The notes under the pieces were generated by a model that saw only the letters and a program-made list of their open reading frames with translations, was not told where the DNA came from and made no database searches. This document shows, piece by piece, positions 23,653 through 31,765 of a stretch of 64,000 nt of DNA. Origin of the DNA: JBFWVJ01 sp050246795 (GTDB lineage Bacteria > Patescibacteriota > Gracilibacteria > JAUYGZ01); NCBI GenBank assembly GCA_050246795.1, contig JBFWVJ010000006.1, forward strand, positions 1 to 64,000, written 5' to 3'. Made by a program: the position numbers and the translations under genes. Position 1 is the first letter of the stretch; every line of letters starts with the position of its first letter.

Positions 23653-23980
23653 TGCCATTCTCCTTCATCAGGAAGAAGCTGAGGATGGTCCGGATGATAA
23701 CGATCAGGAGAATTTGAACGAGGGTGTCAAAAGAAGAAGCAAAGGCCAGTTTGATCAAATCAGCCACGATGAAGAAATCGAGTCCGAGAATAATTCGATG
23801 AACAAAAACGGCCCGATGCTGGTGGTAGTCTTTTTCTGAGAAACGACTTTTCTTCCGGGGTTTTTTCCAGGGAATATGAAGGGAGTGGTGGAGGATGATC
23901 ACCCCAGCGCCGATGACGAAGACCAGGCCCACCGCGTCAAAGAAGAAGGCGACAATATGAAAAACTTCTGAGAGATTCAC
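23645..23980 (-). CDS. DUF1622 family membrane protein, 111 aa
   Basis: Three hydrophobic segments (about 8-29, 62-80, 86-104). The central RIILGLDFFIVADLIKLAF and the end IIRTILSFFLMKE match the DUF1622 family, small membrane proteins of unknown role. It converges on the phosphate transporter with an 8-bp overlap. Nothing indicates its function. Confidence 0.82.
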   Translation of the reverse strand: MNLSEVFHIVAFFFDAVGLVFVIGAGVIILHHSLHIPWKKPRKKSRFSEKDYHQHRAVFVHRIILGLDFFIVADLIKLAFASSFDTLVQILLIVIIRTILSFFLMKENGIR

Positions 23981-24029
23981 AGGGAGAATAAATCATCCAA
24001 ATCCTATCATTTTTCTTTTTTTGAGAAAA

Positions 24030-24809
24030 CTATTTTTCGAGCAGGCGGCGGACGATCTTCGTGACGAGCGACCTTGGAGCGAAACGGAGAAGAAAGATTT
24101 GAAGCTTGTTCGTCCAGCCAGGGATGATCAAACGCTTTCCTTTCATGAAGTCTCGATACGCGACAAGAGCGACCTCCTGGGGCGACATCACGGAAGGGTT
24201 GTTTTTGAAGAGGCCTGTTTGAGCTCCTTCCGAGCGGCTCTCGAAGCCGGTCTTGGTCGCGCCTGGACAAAGCGCGGAAACCTGAATGCCGGTCCCTTCG
24301 AGTTCGCGGTCGATGGCCTGACTGAAGGAAAGGACATACGCCTTAGTGGCGAAATAAACAGCCGAGAGAGGGCCGGGCATAAATCCCGCCACCGACGCGA
24401 CGTTCAAAATCATCCCTGACCGTCGTTTGCGCATCGGGCCGATAAAGAGCTTGGTGAGGTGTGTTAGTCCGAGCACATTTAAATGGATCATATTGGTTTC
24501 CATTTCCAGGTCGGTAGAATCAAAGGCTCCGAAAAGACCAAATCCGGCGTTGTTGATCAACACATCGATTTTTTTCTTTTTTTTCTGGACCGCGGAAAAA
24601 ACTTTTTGTGGGCTATCGTGCTGGGAAAGATCACTGGCGTAGAGATCCACTGAAACCCCAAACTCCCGTTTCAATTCACGCGCCACCCGTTGTAAGGCCG
24701 ATAGGTGACGTGAAATAATAAAAAGATCGTATCCATGTCGGGCAAATTCTCGAGCCAGTTCATAGCCAATGCCATGGGTGGCGCCAGTGATCAAAGCGGT
24801 TCGTTTCAT
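24030..24809 (-). CDS. Short-chain dehydrogenase/reductase (SDR)
   Basis: NAD(P)-dependent oxidoreductase of the classical SDR family; the substrate cannot be deduced. From the ATG at 24809 it shows the TGATHGIG dinucleotide loop, the NNAG motif (in LINNAGFG), the catalytic Ser in NVASVAG and Y-F-A-T-K for the YxxxK pair. The tail is basic and moderately hydrophobic, as in SDRs related to membrane-associated acyl or sugar reductases. A longer frame to 24839 adds ten residues and is less likely. Single gene. Confidence 0.93.
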   Translation of the reverse strand: MKRTALITGATHGIGYELAREFARHGYDLFIISRHLSALQRVARELKREFGVSVDLYASDLSQHDSPQKVFSAVQKKKKKIDVLINNAGFGLFGAFDSTDLEMETNMIHLNVLGLTHLTKLFIGPMRKRRSGMILNVASVAGFMPGPLSAVYFATKAYVLSFSQAIDRELEGTGIQVSALCPGATKTGFESRSEGAQTGLFKNNPSVMSPQEVALVAYRDFMKGKRLIIPGWTNKLQIFLLRFAPRSLVTKIVRRLLEK

Positions 24810-24905
24810 GAAAAAAGTGTATTCTTTTTTCAGAATCACGCCACAAGCAATCCTTGCACCAGCATCACCTGATGGTTGGGTAAACTTGTCTCTATGGTAG
24901 ACACA

Positions 24906-25802
24906 TTACTCCTTTCGGAAAACATTCTTTAGCAAAAGCTGTTTAACCTTTTCGCTCGGTATAGGCTGATAAGTCTCTGGGTCGGTTATTTGTTCGTAAG
25001 ATTTACCTGCTCTTACCTCGTCTCTTCGAGTGTAGAATTGATCAAGAATACTAAGTAGGCATCTAAACAGGGGGCCATTTACCCTCATTCGTGCGTAATA
25101 GACAAAGGTTTCGACAGCAACGTCTACAAGATATTTAAATTCTGGTTCAGAAACTTCAACGCCGCTTTCCATAGAGGCTATCTCAGAGAGAATTTTTGCG
25201 ACTCTTTTTTCACTTAAATCGTGAAAAAATTTATAGGCGAGACGAACTTTTCCATCTTCTCCAATTTCGCAAAGCTCATCAAGAATTATTTCCGCTCTTT
25301 TGTAAACGGCGAGCATGAATTCCTGAGTGGAAACTGAATTGATATTTCCTCGAAAAGTCTTTCTCCATGTTTCAGTGAAGTAGGCACGAAGGGCCGCTTC
25401 TGGGTATCTTGATTTCAGCTCTTCGGGTGCTGAAGCAAGCAATGCGTTCTCAATATGGCCGGCACTAATGTCGTAGTATTTTCTATAAGCCTTCAGTTTT
25501 TCTGGATCTGACTCTTCATGACTCAATCCATTTTTTACAGGCTCAAATCCATATTTAGTAAGTGCTGCATTGATATCGGAAATTGCCCATTCCACCAGCT
25601 CAGAAATGGTAGAAAAATTTCCCTCAAGGTCAGAAAGGGGGTTTGCATCAGGACGCAGGGTGTGAACCGATAGCGAAAAGACAGTAGATACACCTGATCG
25701 AGTTTCGGTGATGGGAGAAGGTGGCAAAACTGATCGAGCATCATGGTTTTCCGAGGGGGTGCTATGCAAGCCGAGCTTGTTGTTGGTTTCAATTTGTGAC
25801 AT
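24906..25802 (-). CDS. Hypothetical protein, 298 aa
   Basis: Not recognised. The N-terminal 55 residues are Ser/Thr/Pro-rich and probably disordered; the rest is helical and acidic with no membrane segment. Base composition is more A+T-rich than most neighbours. A good minus-strand promoter lies 190 bp upstream of the start, so the mRNA has an unusually long leader that can fold into several hairpins. That makes post-transcriptional control plausible. Confidence 0.82.
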   Translation of the reverse strand: MSQIETNNKLGLHSTPSENHDARSVLPPSPITETRSGVSTVFSLSVHTLRPDANPLSDLEGNFSTISELVEWAISDINAALTKYGFEPVKNGLSHEESDPEKLKAYRKYYDISAGHIENALLASAPEELKSRYPEAALRAYFTETWRKTFRGNINSVSTQEFMLAVYKRAEIILDELCEIGEDGKVRLAYKFFHDLSEKRVAKILSEIASMESGVEVSEPEFKYLVDVAVETFVYYARMRVNGPLFRCLLSILDQFYTRRDEVRAGKSYEQITDPETYQPIPSEKVKQLLLKNVFRKE

Positions 25803-25988
25803 GAGAGATGGGGTAAGCTATTAATGAAATGACCTCGATTGAGAATCGAGGAGTTGTTGTAAGGGTGGTGAGCTTTCTGACTATCTACAACATTCCTCGA
25901 AACCGTATCGCTTCTTGAGAAGCGTCACGGTAAAGGCACAAATTCCCTTCATGTGCGAGGCTGTTGACATAAAAACCAAATATTGTTT
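25803..25988 (-). ncRNA. Structured leader (possible cis-regulatory RNA) of the 298-aa gene
   Basis: Between a minus-strand promoter (25995-26023) and the ATG at 25802 lie several perfect inverted repeats: CCTCGATT-GAG-AATCGAGG (25833-25851), TGTTGTA/TACAACA (about 25854-25891), and CGCTTC-TTGA-GAAGCG (25909-25924) enclosed by ACCGT/ACGGT (25902-25906, 25927-25931). No ORF fills the stretch. It matches no riboswitch class I can identify. The rest of the 418-bp gap (26024-26168) shows nothing clear. Confidence 0.4.
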
Positions 25989-25994
25989 GATGAT

Positions 25995-26023
25995 ATTTTA
26001 TACAAGGAAATGACTTTTGTCAA
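25995..26023 (-). promoter_or_regulatory. Minus-strand promoter of the 298-aa gene
   Basis: TTGACA (26018-26023 on the complement) and TAAAAT (25995-26000) are separated by exactly 17 bp. Confidence 0.65.
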
Positions 26024-26168
26024 TCCTTTGACCCAAAGAGTGTTGAAGGTATTCGACAACGAAGGGGCACATCATCCGAAAAAAATATAAGATGATCATT
26101 CGGAAAAGAAAAGAAGAGATCTCGGAACTCTGTTGTCACATAAGCCACAACAAATGAGATGGTTGGTA

Positions 26169-26197
26169 TTTACTCCTTCTTTGAGACTGAGTAGAGT
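26169..26197 (+). promoter_or_regulatory. Possible promoter of the glutamate dehydrogenase gene
   Basis: TTTACT (26169-26174) and TAGAGT (26192-26197), 17-bp spacer, 23 bp before the ATG. Each hexamer matches four of six positions, so the assignment is weak. Confidence 0.4.
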
Positions 26198-26220
26198 GAT
26201 GCCAACCCTTTTCCCTTCCT

Positions 26221-27525
26221 ATGTCAGAAGCAAATCCCTTTGAAACCGCCCAGGCTCAAATAAAAGGAGCCGCAAAATACCTTGAGGGACTGGAGCCTTC
26301 ACTGCTGGAGCAACTTCTGCAACCGATGCGAGTTTTGGAAGTGAACATTCCGGTGCGCATGCACGATGGGACGACGAAGGTGTTTAAAGCCTTCAGATCA
26401 CAACACAATGACGCTCGCGGACCTATGAAGGGTGGGATCCGCTTTCATCCGAGCGTCACCCGTGACGAAGTGATGGCGCTTTCCATGTGGATGACGATGA
26501 AGTGCGCGACCGTGAACATCCCCCTCGGAGGCGGAAAAGGCGGAGTGATTTGCAATCCCAAAGAAATGTCGGAAGGGGAGATCGAGCGCATGTCGCGAGG
26601 ATATATCCGCGGAATCTACAAGTACCTCGGCCCTCATCAAGATGTTCCCGCCCCTGATGTGTACACTACCCCACAAATCATGGCCTGGATGATGGACGAA
26701 TACGAAGTACTGGTAGGGGAAAAGGCCCCCGGGATGATCACTGGAAAACCCTTAGAGCTTGGAGGCGCGGCAGGGAGGGGGACGGCCACCGCCCAAGGAG
26801 GATTTTTCTGTGTTGAAAACCTTGCTCAAAAAATGGGCTGGGACAAGAAGAAAACCACGGTGGCTATTCAGGGCTTTGGAAACGCGGGCAGCATCATGGC
26901 GAAACTTCTCCACGAGGCTGGCTACCTAGTCGTGGCCGTGAGCGATTCTCAAGGTGGGGTGTACCGAAGCAAGGGGATTGATCCTACGGTCGCTCTCAAC
27001 GTGAAAGCTCAAAATGCTCATCTCGCCTGCTATGAAAAAGGAAAGATCTGCGACATCAATGCCATCAAAGCGAATAAAGACTTCAAGGCGATCACCAACG
27101 AAGAAATTCTGGAATTGGGCGTGGATATCATTGTTCCGGCCGCCTTGGAAAATGTGCTGACGAAAAAGAATGCCAAAAAAATTCAGGCCAAAGCGATCAT
27201 CGAGTTAGCAAATGGCCCGACGACTCCAGAAGCGGATGAGGTACTGGAAAAGAAAGGCGTCATCGTGGTGCCGGATATTCTCGCGAACGCTGGTGGAGTG
27301 ACCGTCAGCTACTTCGAGCAAGTCCAAAACGCGTATATGTACTACTGGAATGAGCAGGAGACCTTCGCCAAACTCAAGAAAATTATGGACGACGCTTTTG
27401 GGGTCGTTTGGGACACCAAAGAAAAGCATGGGGTCGATATGCGGACTGCCGCCTATATGGTCGCTATCAAAAGGGTCACGGATGCCATGAGGCTCAGGGG
27501 GAGGGCAAAACGCTTTGTCGAGTAG
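26221..27525 (+). CDS. gdhA: Glutamate dehydrogenase (Glu/Leu/Phe/Val family)
   Basis: Interconverts glutamate and 2-oxoglutarate plus ammonia with NAD(P)H, joining nitrogen and carbon metabolism in the cytoplasm. The substrate pocket is seen in GPMKGGIRFHP (67-77) with catalytic K106 in PLGGGKGGV and D146 in VPAPDVYT. The Rossmann domain begins TVAIQGFGNAGSIMA (213-227). At 434 aa it is the hexameric short form. The glutamate family assignment is favoured over leucine or phenylalanine dehydrogenase by length and the K-G-G-I-R-F motif. Single gene, with the suf regulator 61 bp downstream. Confidence 0.94.
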   Translation: MSEANPFETAQAQIKGAAKYLEGLEPSLLEQLLQPMRVLEVNIPVRMHDGTTKVFKAFRSQHNDARGPMKGGIRFHPSVTRDEVMALSMWMTMKCATVNIPLGGGKGGVICNPKEMSEGEIERMSRGYIRGIYKYLGPHQDVPAPDVYTTPQIMAWMMDEYEVLVGEKAPGMITGKPLELGGAAGRGTATAQGGFFCVENLAQKMGWDKKKTTVAIQGFGNAGSIMAKLLHEAGYLVVAVSDSQGGVYRSKGIDPTVALNVKAQNAHLACYEKGKICDINAIKANKDFKAITNEEILELGVDIIVPAALENVLTKKNAKKIQAKAIIELANGPTTPEADEVLEKKGVIVVPDILANAGGVTVSYFEQVQNAYMYYWNEQETFAKLKKIMDDAFGVVWDTKEKHGVDMRTAAYMVAIKRVTDAMRLRGRAKRFVE

Positions 27526-27535
27526 TTCGTAAATG

Positions 27536-27579
27536 TTGACTATAAGCCATTTTCTATTAAACTAGTAGCACCCTACTAG
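27536..27579 (+). promoter_or_regulatory. Promoter and probable operator of the rrf2-suf operon
   Basis: TTGACT (27536-27541) and TAAACT (27558-27563), 16-bp spacer. A perfect inverted repeat CTAGTAG-CACC-CTACTAG (27562-27579) overlaps the end of the -10 box and the expected transcription start, the right place for repression by the Rrf2 protein encoded next. A GGAG ribosome site follows immediately, one of few clear ones in the window. Confidence 0.65.
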
Positions 27580-27586
27580 GAGTTTT

Positions 27587-27988
27587 ATGATCAGCGCTTC
27601 TAAAAAAGTCGACTATGGAATCCTGCTTATGGCGAGCTTGCCGGAGGCAGGCGAACAAAGTTTTCGATCCCTGCAGGATATCGCTCAAGAAAAACGGCTC
27701 TCCGCAGGGTTTTTAAGCCAGGTCATGATGCCTTTGAAAAAAGCAGGACTTGTTCAATCAAAAGAAGGTTTTAATGGCGGATACCAACTCTCAAAACTGA
27801 GCACAAAAATTACTCTTTCTGAAATTTACCAAGCCATCGAAGGTCCGTTGAAGCTCACTGAATGCCAAGATGAGGCGAGAAAATGCGTCTGCGAACGCTC
27901 CTGTCCCACCAAGGGGATGTGGACCGATCTCCAGCACATCATGAACAACTATTTGGAACAGCATACCCTTTCAGAATTCAGAAAATAA
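27587..27988 (+). CDS. Rrf2/IscR-family transcriptional regulator of the SUF operon
   Basis: Winged-helix DNA-binding protein of the Rrf2 family. The N-terminus (VDYGILLMASL), the recognition region (LSAGFLSQVMMPLKKAGLVQS) and the wing (GFNGGYQLSK) are all clear. Four cysteines at 93, 100, 102 and 106 (in TECQDEARKCVCERSCPTK) can ligate an Fe-S cluster, as in IscR or SufR, so it probably senses cluster status and controls the operon it heads, itself included. At 133 aa it is a normal length; only 6 bp separate it from sufC. Confidence 0.92.
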   Translation: MISASKKVDYGILLMASLPEAGEQSFRSLQDIAQEKRLSAGFLSQVMMPLKKAGLVQSKEGFNGGYQLSKLSTKITLSEIYQAIEGPLKLTECQDEARKCVCERSCPTKGMWTDLQHIMNNYLEQHTLSEFRK

Positions 27989-27994
27989 CCAACT

Positions 27995-28801
27995 ATGAAC
28001 CCCCCTCTTCTTCAGATCGAAAACCTCCACGTTTCCATTGATGAGAAAGAAATCTTGAAAGGCGTCACGTTAGCTATCGAACCCGGAAAAATCTACGCTT
28101 TGATGGGGCCTAATGGATCAGGAAAAAGCACGCTTTCCTATACCTTAGCGGGACATCCGAAGTATCACGTTACCAAAGGCAGCATTCTGTTCGAAGGGAA
28201 AGACATGACGACCGCAAAGCCAGATGAACGCGCCCAACAAGGGCTCTTCCTTTCCTTTCAGTACCCAAAAAGCATCCCAGGAGTCTCCGTCTCCAACTTT
28301 CTCCGGGCTGCCTACAAAGCGGTGAAGAAACAAGACATTCGAGTACTGGATTTCCAGCGCAAGCTGAAAGAAAAAATGGAGCTTCTCCACATTCCTCGTG
28401 AATTCATGGACCGTTCGGTGAATGAAGGCTTCTCTGGTGGAGAAAAGAAAAAAGCGGAAATCCTTCAAGCCATGATCCTAGAACCAAAGGTAATCATCAT
28501 GGACGAAACCGATTCAGGGTTGGATGTCGATGCGCTCAAAGTCGTTGCCGAAGGGGCAAAGAAACTTCTCGCCCCCAACACAGCGGTCATCCTGATCACC
28601 CATTACTTCCGAATCCTCCAATACCTCACCCCCCACGTGGTCTACGTCCTCAAGGATGGAGAACTGGTCGCTACCGGCGGAGCTCCACTGGCCGAACAAA
28701 TCGAGCAAAATGGGTTTGATGGCATCGGAAAAGAAGCTTCCAAGTCAAAAAAATCAACTCCCAAAAAGAGCAACGGAAATCCGTTCTTAGTATTAGATTA
28801 G
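27995..28801 (+). CDS. sufC: Fe-S cluster assembly ATPase SufC
   Basis: ABC-type ATPase of the SufBCD scaffold complex. Walker A is GPNGSGKST (38-46), the signature is FSGGEKKK (146-153, with the SufC-typical EKKK instead of EQQR), Walker B is VIIMDE (166-171) and the switch histidine is H203. A SufC hallmark, ETDSGLDVDAL, follows Walker B. A basic Lys/Ser-rich tail after about residue 245 extends it slightly beyond the usual 250 aa. It lies second in the operon after the regulator. Confidence 0.97.
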   Translation: MNPPLLQIENLHVSIDEKEILKGVTLAIEPGKIYALMGPNGSGKSTLSYTLAGHPKYHVTKGSILFEGKDMTTAKPDERAQQGLFLSFQYPKSIPGVSVSNFLRAAYKAVKKQDIRVLDFQRKLKEKMELLHIPREFMDRSVNEGFSGGEKKKAEILQAMILEPKVIIMDETDSGLDVDALKVVAEGAKKLLAPNTAVILITHYFRILQYLTPHVVYVLKDGELVATGGAPLAEQIEQNGFDGIGKEASKSKKSTPKKSNGNPFLVLD

Positions 28802-28809
28802 GAAATAGA

Positions 28810-28921
28810 GGACGATTGAGAAACAGGAGACGATTGGGAAAATTCAACTTCATCCTCTCAATCGTCCCAATCGTCCCACTCATCCCACTCATCCCAATCG
28901 TCTCAATCGTTTCAATCGTCC
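28810..28921 (+). repeat. 9-bp tandem repeats with inverted copies between sufC and sufB
   Basis: Seven units of period 9 run from 28859 to 28921 (CAATCGTCC twice, CACTCATCC twice, CAATCGTCT, CAATCGTTT, CAATCGTCC) and end three bases before the sufB ATG. Reverse-complement units (GGACGATTG at 28810-28818, AGACGATTG near 28828) lie upstream, so the transcript can fold back on itself. Confidence 0.8.
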
Positions 28922-28924
28922 CAC

Positions 28925-30340
28925 ATGCACAAACGAACCGATCCCATCAAAGCCTTTCAAAACATCGACCGTACGCGTTTTGATGAAAGAAATGAAGAAA
29001 AGTCGGTAAAGCGATCTGATTTAGGAGTGAATGAAGAAGTGGTGCGAATGATTTCTTCCGAAAAGAGCGAGCCACAATGGATGCTGAAAAAAAGATTGGA
29101 AGCTTTAAAAGTCTTTGAGGAAATGAAAATGCCAAAGTTCGGCCCAGATATTTCTGCTTTGAATCTGCAAGAGATTTGTTATTACCGCCGCGCAGATGAG
29201 GTGAGCAACGCCAAGACCTGGGAAGAAGTTCCGGAAGATATCAAAAACACCTTTGAAAAACTTGGTATTCCCGAGGCGGAACGAAAAGTGCTGGCCGGAG
29301 TCGGGGCCCAATATGAATCAGAGAACGTGTACCACAAGCTCCGCGAAGAATGGGTGGAGAAGGGAGTGATTTTTGAAGACATGGATGTGGCGGTGCAAAA
29401 ATACCCTGACTTAGTGAAGGAATACTTCATGACCAAGTGTGTCCCCATTCGCGATCATAAATTCGCGGCCCTCCATGGAGCCGTATGGAGTGGGGGAACA
29501 TTCTTGTACCTTCCAAAAGGGGTCAACGTGACCATGCCGCTGCAGGCCTACTTCCGAATGAACGCATCCCGTGGTGGGCAATTCGAGCACACCCTGATCA
29601 TCGCCGAAGAAGGATCGCAGGCTCACTACATCGAAGGATGTTCAGCGCCTCAGTACGGTATGAGCTCGCTCCATGCTGGCTGTGTCGAAGTATTCGTCAA
29701 AAAGGGAGCGCGTTTCCGTTATTCATCGGTCGAGAATTGGAGCAAAAATACGTATAACTTAAATACGAAACGTGCCATCGCTGAAGAAGACGCCATCATG
29801 GAATGGGTCGGTGGAAACCTGGGATCGGGAGTCACCATGCTCTATCCCTGCACCATTCTGAAAGGAGATCGTTCACGAGCCGATCACCTCTCCATCGCTT
29901 TTGCCGGAGAAGGACAATTCCAAGACACCGGAGCGAAGGTGATCCACATCGGAAAAGAAACAAAGTCCAAAGTCCTATCAAAAGGCCTCAGTAAGGATGG
30001 GGGGACGGCGAACTATCGTGGGCTTTTGAGAATTTTCCCCCAAGCAGAAGGAGCTCAGGCTTCAGTAAACTGCGACAACCTCATCCTCGATGAAGGTTCA
30101 TTCTCCTGCGCAGACCCCGTCATGGAAATTCACGAAGACTCTGCGGAGGTGTCGCACGAGGCTAGAGTCGGTTCCATCGGTGAAGACGAACTCTTCTACG
30201 CCATGAGCCGAGGCCTGACCGAGCAAGAAGCCACCGCCATGATCGTTCAAGGATTCATTGAGCCGATTGTGAAGGAACTCCCACTTGAGTACGCCGTCGA
30301 ACTAAATCGGTTGATTGAATTGGAAATGGAAAACGCTTAG
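28925..30340 (+). CDS. sufB: Fe-S cluster assembly scaffold SufB
   Basis: Core of the SufBC2D complex where nascent clusters are built. It shows the SufB N-terminal region (KAFQNIDRTRFDERNEEKS) and the conserved beta-helix strings EHTLIIAEEGSQAHYIEG, HAGCVEVFVKKGARFRYSSV, GSGVTMLYPC and DEGSFSCADPVMEIHEDSAEVSHEA, with the cysteines and acidic residues implicated in cluster assembly. At 471 aa it has the standard length. The start is set by the end of the 9-bp repeat array. A palindromic repeat element separates it from sufD. Confidence 0.97.
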   Translation: MHKRTDPIKAFQNIDRTRFDERNEEKSVKRSDLGVNEEVVRMISSEKSEPQWMLKKRLEALKVFEEMKMPKFGPDISALNLQEICYYRRADEVSNAKTWEEVPEDIKNTFEKLGIPEAERKVLAGVGAQYESENVYHKLREEWVEKGVIFEDMDVAVQKYPDLVKEYFMTKCVPIRDHKFAALHGAVWSGGTFLYLPKGVNVTMPLQAYFRMNASRGGQFEHTLIIAEEGSQAHYIEGCSAPQYGMSSLHAGCVEVFVKKGARFRYSSVENWSKNTYNLNTKRAIAEEDAIMEWVGGNLGSGVTMLYPCTILKGDRSRADHLSIAFAGEGQFQDTGAKVIHIGKETKSKVLSKGLSKDGGTANYRGLLRIFPQAEGAQASVNCDNLILDEGSFSCADPVMEIHEDSAEVSHEARVGSIGEDELFYAMSRGLTEQEATAMIVQGFIEPIVKELPLEYAVELNRLIELEMENA

Positions 30341-30344
30341 TTTT

Positions 30345-30466
30345 CCATTCCGACTCCGTTCGGCTCCGCTCAGGATAAACTCCGCGGAGGAGTCCCTTCC
30401 CAAATCCTTGCCAAGGGATTTCTCCACTTCGTCCCAACCATAACCCCTACGACTTCGGTCGAAATG
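30345..30466 (+). repeat. Palindromic repeat element, copy B, between sufB and sufD
   Basis: Begins CCATTCCGACT (30345-30355) and ends ACTTCGGTCGAAATG (30452-30466), with an inner GGAGTCCCTTCCC ... CCAAGGGATTTCTCC palindrome. Same family as copies at 3933 and 40407. Its end supplies an ATG that extends the sufD frame by four codons. Confidence 0.8.
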
Positions 30467-30475
30467 ACAAACAGC

Positions 30476-31765
30476 ATGACCACCCTTCAACACATCAACG
30501 AAACATTCCTCGAACAATTTGCTACGAGCAGACACGAGCCTCGCTGGCTGCGGCAAGCTCGTCTCAAGGCTTGGCAGCAGTTTCGACAATTACCAGTTCC
30601 GGATTGGAAGCGGACGAAGATCCCCAAGGTCGATCTTCAAGAGACGCTGTTGTTGAAGGAGTCCAAGGGCAATGAAGGCGGGCCTTTAAAAATCGAGAAG
30701 AAAGTGCCCGCCAACACCTCCGGAAAAATGGTCTTGGTAGACGGAGAGGTGTTGAGAATTTCTTTGAAACCAGAGCTGGCTCGACAAGGAGTGATCTTCT
30801 CCGACATGAAGACGGCCGTGCTGGAACGCGCTGACCTTCTCGAACAATTTTGGATTCCTGAAAACGGACAAGACCAGTTTCAGTCCCTCCAAGCAGCCCT
30901 TTGGCAGAATGGATATTTTCTTTTTATTCCTCAGGGAGTGGTGATCGAAGAACCCTTCCAAGTACAAATTATTCAACGAGAGTCCGTGAGTACCATGAGT
31001 CAGCACATGATTATTATGGACGCAGCTTCTGAAGCGATGGTGGAGGAGGTTTGTGAATCTGAAGCGACAGAAGATAAAACCATAACTCATTTCGGTCGAT
31101 CAGTCGTCCATGCCGAAGAGGGATCCCGCCTCAGGTATTATCAATTACAAAACTGGAATAAGAAGGCGTATGATAGTTCATTCAGAACATTCTTCGCGCG
31201 AAAAAACGCCCACATAACCTCTTTGAATTCCATTCTCGGCGCGGGTTCGGGATACATGGTGGCAAGAGGAGAAGCGCTTGAGTCGGGAGCTACGATCGAA
31301 CACGACGGGATCACCATTGGAAATGATCAGCAGCAATTCAAGATAATAGCGACCATGCATCATCGAACAGTACAAACCGAAGGCATGATGCGATACAAAG
31401 GCATTCTCAAAGACCAGTCTTATTCTTTTCTCGACGGACTTATCCAAGTCATGCCTCAGGCGACGAAAACAGATTCCAGGTTGGAAGAGCACACCCTCAT
31501 CTTGGGCGATAAGGCGAGGTGCGACGCCTTGCCAGCCCTTGATATCCAGACGAGCAACGTGAATGTCTCTCACTCGGCTTCGGTGACAAAAGCTGACCAG
31601 GAGAAAATTTTTTACGCCATGAGTCGGGGCTTGTCTGAGGAAGAAGCTCGGAACTTAATCGTCCAGGGCTTCTTTGAAGACCTTTTGCAAATGATCCACC
31701 ACCCTGGCTGGTACGAAAAAATCAAACAGCTCATCGAAGCAAAGCTCTCACTTCCTCAAACATGA
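30476..31765 (+). CDS. sufD: Fe-S cluster assembly protein SufD
   Basis: SufB paralogue and partner in SufBC2D. The middle and end show the shared beta-helix family strings (VVHAEEGSRLRYYQLQNW, RVHT-like TVQTEGMMRYKGILKD, ARCDALPALDIQTSNVNVSHSASV, YAMSRGLSEEEARNLIVQGF). At 429 aa it has the typical size. The ATG at 30476 is preferred because the ATG at 30464 belongs to the repeat element that precedes it; the difference is four residues. Its stop overlaps the sufS start by 4 bp. Confidence 0.95.
   Translation: MTTLQHINETFLEQFATSRHEPRWLRQARLKAWQQFRQLPVPDWKRTKIPKVDLQETLLLKESKGNEGGPLKIEKKVPANTSGKMVLVDGEVLRISLKPELARQGVIFSDMKTAVLERADLLEQFWIPENGQDQFQSLQAALWQNGYFLFIPQGVVIEEPFQVQIIQRESVSTMSQHMIIMDAASEAMVEEVCESEATEDKTITHFGRSVVHAEEGSRLRYYQLQNWNKKAYDSSFRTFFARKNAHITSLNSILGAGSGYMVARGEALESGATIEHDGITIGNDQQQFKIIATMHHRTVQTEGMMRYKGILKDQSYSFLDGLIQVMPQATKTDSRLEEHTLILGDKARCDALPALDIQTSNVNVSHSASVTKADQEKIFYAMSRGLSEEEARNLIVQGFFEDLLQMIHHPGWYEKIKQLIEAKLSLPQT

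Noticed and set aside
28859..28921. Possible CRISPR array in the sufC-sufB gap
   Set aside because: Units are 9 bp in direct contact with no spacers, and there are no cas genes.
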